Shown: positions 39,701 to 54,700 of the stretch, one piece after another
Layout of the letters: each line of letters starts with the position of its first letter
Position numbering within the stretch: the stretch's first letter is position 1
DNA from: Puccinia triticina
Taxonomy: Eukaryota; Basidiomycota; Pucciniomycetes; Pucciniales; Pucciniaceae
DNA length: 64,000 bases
Direction of reading: 5' to 3'
NCBI RefSeq assembly: GCF_026914185.1
Contig: NC_070559.1
Coordinates: forward strand, 7,733,501-7,797,500
Notes under the pieces: generated by a model
What the model was told of the DNA's origin: nothing
The model's input: the letters and a program-made list of their open reading frames with translations, nothing else
Database searches by the model: none
Made by a program: the position numbers and the translations under genes

Positions 39701-42700
39701 AGGGAGATTAGCTAGCTTGATCAAGCCTCTTGAACGGTGTAGTGGTAAATACGGGATGTGGACCCAAATTGACCGCACGGATTTGCGCAGGTTGCGGACT
39801 GCAGATTCCACAAGGCTGGCGCGGAGTGGCACAGCGAGGAGTATGTCTTTGAGGCAGAGCGCGGAGTTATTGTACATGGTGCGGCGGCGGCGGAGCAGGA
39901 CTCAACTTAAGCAGGCCGGCACGGACTGGCTAGTAGCGGCAGTGACTGGGGGAAGCCATGGCAGCCAAAGCGGGCTACGTCAGCGGGTGTAGCTGGGGCG
40001 GAGGCGGCGTGTGGGATCCTGGTATTGTAGAATAGACAGGGGCGAGGAAGCTAAGGCAAGAGGATTCCAACAGTGGGTGATGAAATGCGGCAAAGTTGAC
40101 AGGAGATCTGTGTGAGAACGGAATGGACAGGAAACATGTGTGATTGTGGGAGTGTGGCTTGGCAGATTGCCTGTGTGAGAGGCGGATGGAGGAGAATGGT
40201 TTCTTTCTCTGATGTTTTTTTTTTTTTCCTTTTCTACAGAGGGGGGGAGGGAGTTCCCCCCCCCCCCCCCCCCCCCAGCATCTTATTATGTTTTACAGTT
40301 TTTTTTGATTCATTCTTGTTATTACTCTGGTACAGATTCCTTACTGTGGAGATTTTACTTACCTGGGCAGAGTTTCTCTTTTGTGTACTTCTTGGCCTAT
40401 TTTACTGTTTTACTGTGGCTTTATATGTGTTTTGTGGTTATTCTATATGTTACTTTTACCTGCGTTTACAATTATTGCGCCCCATACCTACTTGCGGAGC
40501 GGAGAAGAGCTCTCCAGATCACCCAAATTTACCCGGGAATCATCTTGGAGCGGCATTTCTATGCAGGGACCACTTTTTCTCACCACAATGGTTGGTCCCA
40601 AAGGACCGCGCGTCTCCACAGGACGCTCTCTGTAGAATAGCTGGCAGCGCGGGCGCTTAAGAGCATCCCCATTGGGTGCTAGGGATTAGCCTAAGTTAAA
40701 CCTGCAGCTAACTCCAGACTAGTGCTAATCCATATTCTGATTCAGGACTGTGGAAACCCCCTATAGAGGTGGGTAACCAAAATTCAAAAAGTTTGGCAAA
40801 ATTCATACATCAGGGGGCATCGGGTAATGATTTTTTTGGCTGATTCACACATTTTTGTGCCTATGCTTGGGGCAAAATCCCCCTGGGGAACCAAAAAACC
40901 CTGATGACAAGCAGGGTTCTATGGGCTTTTAGTGGATTTAACTGAATTTCAGTGAAATTCATGCATTTATGGCATGTTTGGTGCCTCAGCCTACCCTTGG
41001 GGTTTCAGAGCCCATTCATACCAATTTGGTGCCTAAATTTTGTTAGGTTACCCACCTCCTTTGGGGGTTTCCAGGGTCCTCCACATTGTTTTGAATATCT
41101 CTTGGGTTAAACAGGCTTTAGTCTAGTCTAGCTCCTGTATCTGCACCAGCAAAATCAGTTGGCTCCCTAGATGCATATTGGGATGTTATTTGGATGCACC
41201 TCCCGTGGCCGGGCAAAAAGCATACTCAAGATCTGCATAGTCAAACTACTTTTCAAAAATGTGCTCTGTTTAACTGCTGGATGCTAAAAAGCCATCCTCA
41301 GCTGCATACTTAGGATGTATTCCTGCCCATCAAGACCACAAAAAACAAGACTGGACGGAGCAAGCATCAAACCCACAACCTCTAGCACCCTTACTGGCAA
41401 TCAACTGCCCTCTGATGGCCCCCCCCCCCACCACCACCACCAAGTACAGTCATACTATTTTGGGCCGGGTCAGTTTGGGTCTTGGGTTGACCCAACATAT
41501 TATGCACCAAAAACCGCCAACTTGACTGTTGGAGGTGTTGTAGTCAGGTTGCAGGCTGACTCAATTAGAAAATAGGCTTCCCAAACCCAACCCAACAATC
41601 TTACAAGTTGGGTTGTGTTTGGGTCATGTCAGTTTCTTTAAGAGCATGCCCAAACCCAACCCAAAACCCAACAGGTCTCGGTTTGGCCCAACCCATTTAC
41701 AACCTGGTGAATCCCAAACTTCCCTAAGTTTGTTCTCAGAGCATCTGCATCCGGCGCTAGATTAGCCTGGGCAAAATTAGCTTTGATTACAATTGGAATA
41801 GGCTATTCCAATTGGCCATCCACATGGGTGGGGATCAGCGGGTCCAAGGTGTTGGAGGTTATGTGTTTAGGTGCCTATATGTTATGTGTTTGGCACCTAA
41901 ACCAACGGTGGGCCGCTACACTACACTACACTATTTCAGTGCTACGTGTTAGCGTAGCAGCAAAAAGCGCCAGCCAATTTTGAATAGTGTTAGCGCCGCT
42001 ACGCTGCGCCAATAGCGCGCAAATTCTTTGTTAGCGTTAGCGCGCCACTACAGTCGCTAAGCTACGCTGCGCTACAGAGATTTTACAAACAGCACACATG
42101 AAAGCAATGAACCCCAGGCTTAGGAAAAATTTCTCCTTTTTACTAAAAAATAAAGATTTTGGGTGTGTAATTTGAGATCTGGGAGGCTCCCAGACTCAAC
42201 AGGAAGTGAAATTCCCCCCTGGTTAAATCCACATGGCTACCTGTACAAGGAGACCAGCGCATGTATTACATAAATTGATGTTGGAATTTCAGGCGGATAC
42301 TGCTGTTTTTTCTTACATCAGCAGGAATGTGTCTCAGAAAGAGGTATTTCTCAAACTTCTCTCCAAGCCATGAACCAAGTACTATCAGCTTGTGACTGCC
42401 ACCAAATTTAAGAGTAGAAGCAGGCCTTTCTTTGGTATCTGGGGTGGGACTCAGTTATTTTGGGAAATGGGGTTTTTGGGGGCACAAATTTGGCCACCTG
42501 CAAAAACAAAGAGCTGTACGCGGGGCTCCCACACCAGTAATCAGGTATTCCATGCAAGTCCCTCCCTCTAGCTGGGTTCAGGCCGTGTTTGAGTTGGCTT
42601 TTGGGGGGAATTTGCAATTTTGGCCCAACCCAAGTTAACAGAGGCACAAGCTTGCGCTTGTCTAGGCCTGCCTAGGCAGGGAGCAGGATCAAGCAGCAGA

Positions 42701-45700
42701 GCAGTCCACACCAATGGAGGCCTATGCCTTATGCCAAAATTCCCATGTGATAAGTTTTTTGATTTGGGCTGAAAACCCTCTATTTTGCCTTTCTCACCCT
42801 GTAGCTGATTTGCTGTTCACATCCACCCAATTTCACCAGGGGGGAATGTGTGGAACTCTCTGGAGAGTGCCAGGCCGTAATTTTATCAGACAAATGGTCT
42901 GATGTGAGTGAGATGTCAGCTGTAACTCTTTGTTTAACTTTCTTTGCAGCACAAGGGTAACTGTAGGAGAAGTGGTTGGGGAATGATCTGTGACTCAATT
43001 CCAACACATGAAAATATCATGTAATCTGTTGGAATTTTTTGTTTGGTTCATATTGAACAAAATTCTGAATGTGGACTTCAATTCACAACATTTTTTGCCA
43101 AGAATGTAACTATCCTGATTCTCAAAGATATCCTTGACCAAGCAACAAGGAAGGCTTTTCAGGGATGATTTGTCTCAATTAAAACCCACATCAAATAACA
43201 TAATCAAAGATGGCTGTAGAATATAGCAACCACAAAGTCTCAGCTAACTGGTAGACAAAACGGATACTTCTGCCTTGCCTCTTCCCATCATAAATTGGGA
43301 GGGAATTGATGTAAAATCAAGTATATATTTTTTGAGTATCAAACAGTGTCAAAGCTGGGAAAACCTGTGTACCCTGTCTTTCCTCCCTGGAATAAGAAAT
43401 GTGACCAATATAAGATGCCTTTTTACCCACCATGTTTACCAAGTGATGGTCAACTTATGCAGGCTAAATTTTGCTGTGCCATCAGCTGTTCATTTGGGAC
43501 CATGCATCTTGTGTATTTGAATACACATTGCACAATTTTCCATCACTTTACATCCACCTGATTGAAAAATGCAGCGGCTAGAGGTAAAAATCATTAAGCT
43601 TCACAGGGGCAAGGGGGCAGATTGGCGGATATCAACAGGTGCATCAATATTTGGCTGATCCTGGAACAGGTAGGAGAAAGAATTCAAAAGTTTTTCTGAG
43701 AGCTCTGAGGTAAAAATTCAATTCTGATATGCCCACGCACATTCACATCTCAGCATGGGTCACACCTTTTGTCTTGTAGATTGATCATCTTTACATATCT
43801 TCCCTGACTGTTTTCAGCAATTTTTTGCTCTAGGTAGCATTCCTTCATCACAGGTCCCGTCATGTCCATGTCCATTGTGCAACAACATGGGGTTGATTGC
43901 TCTTATCACATGGTAATTATTAGCACCAGGTGTAAGATAAGACTGATGCACTTTTGACCTGCTGTAACCAGAACAATTAAAATCATTAGGATTGGACTAG
44001 CACAAGGGGCACATATATGTGCTGAGAAGCACCAAAAGAGACTTGTGTGCAGGGAGTTTCAACCTGGGCACAATTCAACTACATACTGTTCATTGAGCTT
44101 GGCATTTCCAAGCTTGGTGTACAGTATAGACTGCCCACCAAGCTCAGAATGGCCCAGATCAATAACCAGGATGTGCTGGTTGTTGTACCAGGCTTCTCTG
44201 ACCAGATGACCATCAAAAACTGGCCATTGAGTTGGGGAGGCCGTGCTTGACAGCCAGCATGCCCTGGTCATCAATCTTCAGCCTCTCCAAGCTCAAATCC
44301 AATGACCAGTACATACTGGTCATCCAGCAAGAAGCCCTGGAACAATGACCAACACGTACTGGTCATTGATTCAGCCTTTCCAAGCTTGGTAGGCAGTCTA
44401 CACTGCCCACCCATCTTGGAAAAGTGAAGCTGGATGGACAGTAAATGCTATACATCAAGCTGGGATTTTCCCTGCACTATGTACATTATGTATGGTCCTT
44501 CAAGCTGGAAAAAGCCAGTCTCAATGAACAAAACACCGTACTGGTCATTGAGCTAGGATTTGCCCAGCCTAGTGACCTGTAATCAAGTGGAGGGTGTCTC
44601 CACTTGATGGCTGGTACATAGAACCGGTCACCAAGTGGGGAAACCCTCCACTCAATAGCCAGTACACACACCAGTCGTTGAGTGGAGAATCTCTCCAATC
44701 AAGGAAAATAGAAATCATTCATTGAGTGCAGGATGTCTCCACTTGGTAGCTGGTAATTTAGATATATCCATTGAGTGGACACACCCTCCAATCAATGGTT
44801 GTCCAACAGTCATCAAGTGGAGGGAATCTGCACTCAATGACTGTACACCCCATTCACCAAGTGAAGGGGGTCTTGACTTGATTCCTGAAACACACCACTA
44901 AGTTTAGAATACCAGATTGAGGGGGTTCAAAGTTGAATCCCGCGCGTGCAGGAAGCGATTCAGGAGACCAAATTCAGGAAAAATTAACCCCCGCCAAAAG
45001 TTGGAGATTTTTCCTGCAGCTTTGAACCCCCAATTTTATGACAATTGGTGGAGACCAATTCAGGATTTCTCCCAGCAAGTCACGATCACCCACACGTATG
45101 ATCCAGAACTGTTTTTGAATTCTCTTCACCACCACCCTACTACTTACTGATCTTTCCTTTGAACAATACACTTCTCAGATTTCTCTACATCAAGATGGTC
45201 CGTGTTTCGCAAAGGCAAGATACGATCAAGTTCCTTGAAATGGCCTTGGAGAACAACCTCTTGCTTGATGTAATTGATGGGGCTTTGGGACTTGACGACA
45301 AAAGCAGCTCAGATGAGGAGGACAGAAAGTCAAGCTCCGACAAAGACGAAACACAAGCGGCCGCCAATGATGACTTGTTGCAATATATTCAAGCAGTCTA
45401 TCTTGAGAGGTACTTTGGTACTCGTGGACGACTTGCTCTTGCTCCGGACAACAGCGATTGGCTCATGAACCGACTAGGCGATCGGGAATTCAAGCAAGAG
45501 TTTTGGATGTTGCAAGGGGCTTTCTTGAGGCTGACTGAACAGATTTCCTCCGGTCCTGTCTTCCAAAAGAATTCCAACAATCCCCAACGGCCAGTCTCAG
45601 AACAACTGATGGTTGCACTGAAGCGGTTTGGATTGTCGGGGAATGGTGCATCAATTGGATTCCTTGCGCAATTTTTCCGAGTTGGCAATGGAACCGTTGA

Positions 45701-48700
45701 ATTGTACACCAATCGATGCATAATGGCAATCTTGTGAATGCAATCAGACATTATCAAATGGCCCACCGCAGCGGAGCGAAGATCAATTGAAGAGAACTAT
45801 GCTGAAGTTGGATTTGATGGCTGTGTTGGTTTAATCAATGGCTCCCTGATCCCAATCTTTGACAGTCCCAGCAAGAACGGTGTGGTGTGCTGTGCCTGTT
45901 GCAATGCCAAAAGGAAATATGAAAAGGTATCATGATAGTACAGTTACATACAGGTGGAACCCATTACAAGAGGAGGAGATAATCTTACACAACAGTTACA
46001 ACATTTACACACATACACCCTTTGGTAGCCACGGCGGATTGGACAGAAGAATACACGACATAGATATGAGGACGAGGGAGGAGGAAGGAAGGAGGACCAG
46101 AAAGAGGCTTTGACCCTCAAATCCTGGAAAGGATGAGTATTCTAGTTGGGTGCAGAGTGCATGGAAGGTGGCTTGGTTACATAGCAACACATTCTGAAGG
46201 ATATGGAAGGTGGCTTGGGTACATAGCAACGCATGACATCAGGCAGTGCAATATACGCAGGCAGATAAGGTGTACAAATAGTGTCACTGCAGCATAATTC
46301 CCTCATTGTTTGTGTGGCTGTGCAGTACAGTTGTACATATGCTGTGCAACTGAGATCCCCTGCAGCTAAATTCCCTCAAACACATTCCCCTGGAGCTAAA
46401 ATCCCTCACTCTTCATTATAAAAGGAGCTCTTCTCCCCCCCCCCCCATAATTTCTCTTTTTCATCATCAACCTATAGAGGTCTGGTCACATATGGTAGTT
46501 TGGCAGTAGTAGTCTTGAGTAGCGTAGAGTCAGTCAGTCAGTAGAGTGTTAGTACAGTAGTAGAATCAACAACCAACCAACCAACCAACAACAAACCAAC
46601 CAACCAACAACCTATTCTCCTTATTAGCATATTGGTAGTAGTAGTAGAAGTAGAAGTAGTAGTACAAATTATAACATCAACAACAGTAGAGGAACTTTAC
46701 CATAACAAACCACGTTATCCTTAGTTATAACCAGTCTGAAAACACATTGAATTAGATATTTAGGTCTGATAGAGATTACCATATAAAAGTAAGAGCTATC
46801 TTGGAATCTGCCACATTTTCTTAAATATTGATTACAAGACTCTTGGTTATTTGCATAGTACTATTAGAGGGGCAGGTCTTTCAAACCACCTGTAGATTGT
46901 AATAGCCTTTCAACCTATCATACAATTTATTTCCCCCTCAAAGGAACTTTGATTACCCATCCATCCCTGGAGTCCTACAACGGCCCAGATTTTTGGTCTC
47001 GAAAGGGTTTCTATGCCATTGCTACGCTGATCATCTGCGATAACTGGCAAAACATCCTCTACCTCTACACTGGATGGCCCGGCTGCTCCCACAACCAACG
47101 TGTTATGGCAAATGCTAGTGTTACTTTGACTCCTGATGATTTTTTTCTCCAGGAGAGTATCTCCTCGCCAACTCAGCGTTTGTCACTACACCCACCATTC
47201 TTGCAGCTTTCAAACGACCAGCACACAGGCAGCTCACCAAAGACAAACATTCATTCAACTATCTGCTTGCAAAGAACCGGGTTCACATTGAGATGTGTAT
47301 AGGGGCTCTCAAAGGAAGATTCCAAAGCTTGAAAGGCCTCCGACTTCGCATTGGTGGTAAGAAAGACCAAGTCAGAGCAAATGCATGGATAATGGTGTGT
47401 GATAATAATGATTTAATAATACATGCAACCTCATGTATGTCACATATCTGATTTTTTTGATTCTTGTTCAGGCATGTGGAGTTCTCCATAACATCCTGAA
47501 TTAGGGCGATGACTTCGATTTTAATGATCCCATCCTCAATCCTGGAAAAATTCTCCCCGACAATGATCAGAGTGAGCACACAAGACAGCGATCCACACTG
47601 GCTGGGCGTCAGCAGCGTGAAAAAATTAAGAAACAAGTACTTGATTTTAATGAATGAAATAAATCCTGCTACAAACAGCTGGCTCAACTACCAGCTCCAA
47701 GATAGAGAGCATAATTGCCCAGAGAAAAAAAATGAGAATGGCGCAATCGGCCGTAGAACAAAGGGAGGGAATGGCACTAACAGCCAGAAAGAGAGTTCTT
47801 GAATTTATCACGGATACATCAGTCTGCTACTTGGATGTGTGTATCTCGGGGCTAGGCTCGGGTACCTGCCACTCCCCCTGGGTACCCGCCGGCGTGTGCC
47901 GTGTATGTGATTTTGGCTGACCAACGGTGTCATGCGCGCGGGCCGAGCGCGCCTCAGCGCTTGCAAACTTAGCACAAGTCCCTCGCCTGCCGGGGGGCAG
48001 GGGCGCGAAGCGCCTCGCACGAAGTGCGACCTCCTGTCAGGGAGGGACTTGCGTGCAATCCACGATTCCTGGCGTGAGAGCCCCGCGTGCAGTTGGTGTT
48101 TTTTGCAGGTGGCCAACTTTGTGCCCCCAAATCCCCCACTTCCCAGAGGGCATGTTGCCCGCCTCTTGAATCGGTGAAAGACCTGCATCTCCTCTTCAAA
48201 TTGGTGGTAGGCATGCCACCATTGCCCTCCTCCCATGAGCTGGAGATTGGCTCAAAGGAGCTCACTTTCCAAGAATCCTTTGAGATGACTAATAGAGTTG
48301 TACAGTTCTGTACAGTAAATCTCACTCCCTACACGGCCACTTTTCCTCCATGATTGGAAATTTCAACCGGGAGGATCAGGCATTATATCAGCAGCTACAA
48401 GGCCCAAATTTCATCAGAAGAAGCGCACTCCCAAGCACCTCTTAAGTCCAGAAGGGCGACCTCAACGGGCCAATGGTTGATGTTTAAAAATGAAAAGAGT
48501 GAAAAAAAGCCTGATACAGGCTGATATTCCTGGGGCTCTCAGGCCAGATACAGGTTTTTGCAGGTAAGCCTCTCTGTGAGACAGAGACCCTGCGGGGCTC
48601 TCACAGTGAGGCTTTGTTAAGCTTGCAGCGCTTGTACTGTTGGATTACGTGTAATCCAACAGTACAAGCGCCACGACTGCTCACCACCAACCTAAGCAAG

Positions 48701-51700
48701 CAAGCAGATTATGAAAAACACGGCCAGTCTAAAGAACAAACAACCATCTCAACTCCACGCAAAGCCGCCAAAAACGCTGCAGGCCAAATTAGCAACATCA
48801 ATTTGAAAAATCAATTCGTTCTTGCCGTCAAGCTGGTGTTATTCCGGCCCCTTTTCCTTGGAATACAACCCTTGACAAAGTACGTTTTTTCCCCTAAATC
48901 TCTTTCTATGGTTGCTCTGGTTGCTGGCAAGGCACAGCAGCGGTCTGCCCTCCAGAGCGCGCCAATAAATCGCTCATCTCGACCACACCACTCAGTAACT
49001 GACATACTTTTTTAATTCTACGTCTGAGATTTATGCAAAACGTTTTAGGAAAAATGACACATAACCACTTGAAAGAACTATTTTCTCGTAGTGAGTCATC
49101 AAGTCCATTCACCTTCGCCCCAGCTCATTGTCCAATGAATACTAAAACTGCACTCTACTCTTGACAACAGCTGCTAGTGGCAAAAACCAGCTACATTTGT
49201 CAGCTGCTGCTCCTAGACAAAGTGAAGCTTTCAAGCGTCTGGGACAGGCAAGTTTGGTTTCGTCGTCCATTTTCAAATCCGCACCTTCCACTCCCAATCA
49301 GCCATCTACCGTCGCATAGACCGCCGCACATTCTACCCCGGGCTCTCGCATCTCCTTCACCCCACAGCGTGCCCCAGGTACTCAGAGTCAAATGGCAGCT
49401 GCTTTGCAAGGCCTTGGAATTGCCTCCCAACTTTTGTCAGCTGTAGATACCCATTGTCCCCCAACTGCCACTTGCCCCTTACCAACTCCTACCCCCTTGA
49501 CTCCCCTCCAAGGCCCTCACAAGCCTGGCACCAAGCGCAAAAGCAATGAGAACCTTCCCATCCCTCCTGGACCGCATCCTAACCTCCCACCCTCTGCACC
49601 ACCTTTTCAAATGATCAATCAGATGAACCAGAAGGCCCGCCCCCCTCATCGGCAAAGCAGCGCATTCAATGTTCTCACGCGCAACACTCTAGTCATCTCA
49701 TTCCCCTTCAAAGCGTTTTATGTGATAGAGATATGCTGTAGTTAAAATGGGGAAATCTACACTAGTACACCCTTTGATCAATCTGAGTTGTTGCTGCTTT
49801 CACTAGTGTCTGAATCATCTGAGATGGGATTTTTACTTGATCCTTGTCCAAACTGTTTCTCAATGAACTTCTCGATGTGATTGTTGCTAAAACCGGCCTT
49901 TTTGAGATCTGTCATACACGCAATTCGAACTCAAACAAGCTCTGCCTCTGCGTGGGCTCATCTGACTTGAGCGTCTGATTCTTCAATATGCAATTGGTGT
50001 TTGTCGATCTTGATGCACTTCTTCTCTTGAGAAGATTCCAATGCCAATCGATTTGTCTCACAACACTCCTTGAATTGAAGGGACTTGGCGCGAAAGTCAT
50101 TGCTCTCACTGATTGCTTTTTCAAGTCCTTGTGGGAGGCTCGCTGTCACCAAGAGTTCTCAATCAGTTCAATTCCAAACCAGCAAAGAATGTGCTAGCAT
50201 ACCTTTCCTGTTTTTGTATGATGCCTTGCACTTCAAGGAAGAGTCAGGCCCAGGAGACGATGGTTCATCAACATCAACCGTTTGGTTTGTGGCAAGCGGT
50301 ACCTTGATTGGGCTGGTCTCCTCTTTGTCTTGATCCAATCCAAGCAAGTCGGGAACCAAGCCCTTTTTCGAGTTGACCAATGCCTTGGGCTTAGTACAAG
50401 TTTGATCTCCCATGACTTCATCCAATTATTAATAGTATTTACTGATCTTGAGTACTGCAGCTGAATGAAGCATAATCAATCTGATGCTTCATTGTGAGAA
50501 TAGCAAGACTTTAAGGTTTATTTCATCTTTGAGTCAGCTCATAGCGATCTACATGAGAGGAGAAAAAGATAGAAAGGAAAAACAGGGTTGAGGTGTACCT
50601 TTAAGGGCAGTGGTAGGAGAAACAAGTATATGAGAACAAGATGAGAGAAAAGAAGCACAAGAAAGCGGTCTGAGAATAACAAGGTTGCGGTACGAGGTCG
50701 TCGCAGAACTGTCAATGATAACAAGTGAAAAAGAGCTGGTTTATAGCAGCTGACAATGTGAGTGAGTCAATGGGTAGCGGTTGAGTCAATGGGAAAGGGA
50801 TATGTGGAAATGTGAGCTTATGGATGGAATGGAACGACTGAGGAAAGAAAGCCGGAACAAAGAGAGAGTTAGCGCTCCTTTTATAGGGCTTTCATGCAGC
50901 AGGACAGGTTTTGCTCTGTTGCCACGTACCAGAGCTTAGTTGCGGTTACAACAGCCCAGTCCAAGTGAACTTCGCGGCGGTTTGATCTCGACCGGTTTGG
51001 AACTTCTCGCTCATGTTCTCGTTGTCTGTATGACAAGGTAAACAAGGAGGGTTTCAGGGTTAGTTTTCCTGGACTGGTTCATCAGGGTCGGCTCTGAGGT
51101 TTCACGACCTGGTTTAGTCTGAGGAAGGGGGGTTGCTTCTGACTTACGGTTGATGATTTGTTCCGAGGAGTTGGTGTGGCTGCTGATAGAGGCGCCGGGA
51201 TCTTGGTTTGGTTCAGCTGTGTCAGGCTGGACTGGACCTGTGACAGAGCTGATCGGGCCCGGGCCTGAATCTTGACAGGCTGCCGTGCTTCGTGCTTCAG
51301 AGCAGGAAGCAGAGAGGCTCGTTGCTACTCCGATGAGTTCCTTCAAAGCAGCAAAGATTTTGCTGCGGCCAACGGGTTTCGTCAGGAAGTCGGCCGAGTT
51401 GTTGGCGGATGAGACGTACTTGAGTTTGATGGTTTGGTTTTGGATTAGCTTGCGCACAAAATGGAGTCGGAGATCCATGTGTTTTGTGCGGAAGCTGTTC
51501 TGGCTGGTTTGACTTAGCGCAAGGTCGATAGCGCCCCGATTGTCCACGTGAATGATAGAAGTTTGACGATCACTGATCAGGAGTACCTCTGTCATGAGGT
51601 TGCTAAGCCAACCAACCTCCTTGCTGGCGTCCGTCAAGGCTTTGTATTCCGCCTTGGTCGAAGAGAGCGAGACCGTACATTGCTTGGTCGATTTCCAGGA

Positions 51701-54700
51701 GACAAGGTGACCGTTCCAAGATACAGTGAAACCGGTGTGGGAACGTCGAGAGTCCGGGCAGTTACCCCAGTCGGCGTCCACAGAGGCGTAGAGGGGGCTT
51801 GGCGATTTGATTTGGAAAGCAAGACCACGTCCTGATGATCCTTTGAGGTACCGGAACACCTGTATGGCGGCGGTGTAGTGAGAAAGTCCCGGATTTTCAA
51901 GAAACTGAGATAGCTTGCTTACAGCGAACGCGATATTGGGTCGAGTGAGAACACTGAGATAGTTGAGGGAGCCAATCAGGGCTCTGTAATTGACATTGAG
52001 TGGTGCAAGGAGCTCGATGTCTTGAGGGGTTGCTTTGGAAAGGTGTCTCTTGGGATTGAGCGGGCATGAGGAGTTGGGAAGGCGATCAACATCAAACTCA
52101 ATGATTTTGCGTTTGACGTATTGAGCCTGATGGAGAACAAAGCCGTTTTCAACTCGATCGAGCTTCATTCCGAGGAGAAAGGAGGCTGCTCCCAGGTATT
52201 TGATGGAAAATTCTTGGGAGATCTGTTCTTTGAAGTGTTTGGGGTCGCTACCAACGATGATAAGATTGTCCACATGGGAGAAGATCCAGAGCGGACTGGG
52301 ATCCATCCTCCAGAAAACACACGGATCTGCAAGGGATATGGTAAATCCAATGCTGATGAGGAATGTGCTCAATCTCTTGTACCAGGCGAGCGATGCTTGC
52401 TTGAGGCCGTAGATAGCTTTCTTGAGGAGTAGTACAATGTTTTCCTCAGATTTGTAGCCGGGGGGTGGAAGCATGTACACGGTTTCGTCAAGGTTGCATG
52501 TAAGGAATGCGCTCTTGACGTCGAGCTGGTGGATCAGGAGATTGTTGGAGACGGTGTGAGAGAGAAGAACTCGGAGGGAGGTCGGTTTGCCAGTGGGGGC
52601 ATACTTCATTTCGAAATTGAGACCGTAGGTTTGTTGGAAACCTTGAACACATATGCGGGCCTTGTATTCGGTGACTTGATTATCGGCGCCGAGTTTTTTC
52701 TTGTATGCCCATGTAGAGGGTATGGCGGCATGAGAAGGAAGTCGCGGGATCTCGGTCCAGACTTGGTGTTTGTGCATGTTGCGGATTTCCTTTGCCTCAA
52801 CAGATTTCCATTGCTCGTGATCAACGCAACGCATGGCCTGGAAGTGGTTGCCAGGTTCAACCGTAGTAGCGGAGTATGAAGTGGCTGCTCGTCGAGAGTG
52901 TCGGATGATGTTGAATGGGTCAATGCTGCTGCTGACCTGTGTGGGATGAGGTCCGAGTCGCAGAACAAGGCGCTGTTGAGGGACTAGGGACCGACCAGGA
53001 GATACAGGGTCGTCAATTTCCATGGGACTTGGCAGGTCTGAGTCGGAGTCTGACACATCGTCTGGTGTGGCCTCCGAGTTGGTCGAGTCACTAGCTAGAT
53101 TGTCTTCATCACTGTCGATGGAGGACAAAGGAAGGGGATGGGCGCCGGAGAAGTCGGGTAGAGGATCGTTGGGAGAAAAGTGCGGACTAGGGTTGAGAGC
53201 CGATAGGGATGGAAACACGGATTCATCAAAATATGCGTTTCTCGTTTCGATGATTTTCTTATCCTCCAGCCGCACGAAGCGATAAGAAGAGTAGTCGTTT
53301 GTGTAACCAATCAGAACTCCTTCCCACGAGATAGGATCAAATTTTGTTGTCCTTGAGTGGCTGGGCTTGATAACCCAGGTCTTACAACCAAAGGGGCGGA
53401 AGACAGACATGTTTGGTGGTTTGCCAAACATGAGTTTGATTGGGCTGACTTTCCCCTTCCCAAGGGAAGGGAGGCAGTTGGTGATTGCCATGGCAGTAAG
53501 AGCCGCCTCCCCCCACCATTCCTTTGCAAGACAAGACTGCACCATCATGCAGCGAGCCATGTTGATGATGGTTTTGTTGGCGCGCTCTGCCATGCCGTTA
53601 TGCTGGGGGGTGTACGGGGGCAAAACGTTGTGTTGAATTCCGCTTTGTTTGAGGACATCGGAGAGAAGGCGGTTGCAGAATTCGCCACCTCCGTCGGAGA
53701 TGAACTTTTTGATGTTGTTACCAGTCTGATGTTCAAAGAATGTTTTGAAGTCAAGAATGGCGGCGGTTGCATCGGATTTCTTTTTGAGTAGAGTGACGCA
53801 GATGAAACCGGTGTGTTGGTCGACAAGGGTGAGAAAATACCGGGAACCAGCATTGGTAGAAGGGTTGATTGGACCGACCAAATCACCATGAACGACTTCG
53901 AGGGAGTGAGTTGTTTTGTCGAAGTGTCCTTTGAAAGGAGCTCGACTGATTTTGCCCTTCATGCAGGGATCGCAGCAAGCCGAGTTGACAAGAGATGAGT
54001 CCGAGACGGCCTCTTTTATCCGAGCTATCCCAGCGTGACCCAGTCGTGAGTGCCATGTCATGAAGGGGGTGGTCGGCGCAGAATGCGTTGTTGAGGTGAT
54101 AAGCGTGGTGCAGATTGGAATAGGACCAATGCTAGTCAAGACTTGATCAAGGATACCGTTGCGCAGGTGACAGGTGAACGTGCCTGAGCCGTTGAGATTG
54201 ATGGTGCATACGTCCTCTTCGCGAGATATGGTAGCAGAATCTTGAAGAAAACACCCCATCAATAGAAGAGGCCGAGTCAAACCAGGGACGTAAAGGGAGT
54301 CCTTGAGTAGGAGGATTTTACCGTTGGAGTCGAAGATTTGAGCGGTCCCGGTCCCGGTAGCTGCAAGGTCAATGGAGTCCTTTCCAGTGCTGATGGGAGT
54401 GTTGCAGCTTGTTGAGTCCCGAAAAAGGAGAGACTGTTGAACATGTGGTGGGAAGCGCCAGAATCAAGTACGGCCGGGAGAAAAGCTGGAATCATGGTGA
54501 ACACGCTTGCTGTGGTGACATTGGCAAAAGCAGGTCGCTCAAACCTAGAAGATGGTTGGCCCGATTCTGGTGGTGCCGTTGCAGCCGTGTTATGTTGTGC
54601 TGGTTTAGCGTTAGGGTCTCGTATGGGTCGCAGTTCGGGGTGAATAGCCCAACACTTGTCTTCAGGATGATGCGCGAGAGGGTTGTGTGATTGCTTGCAT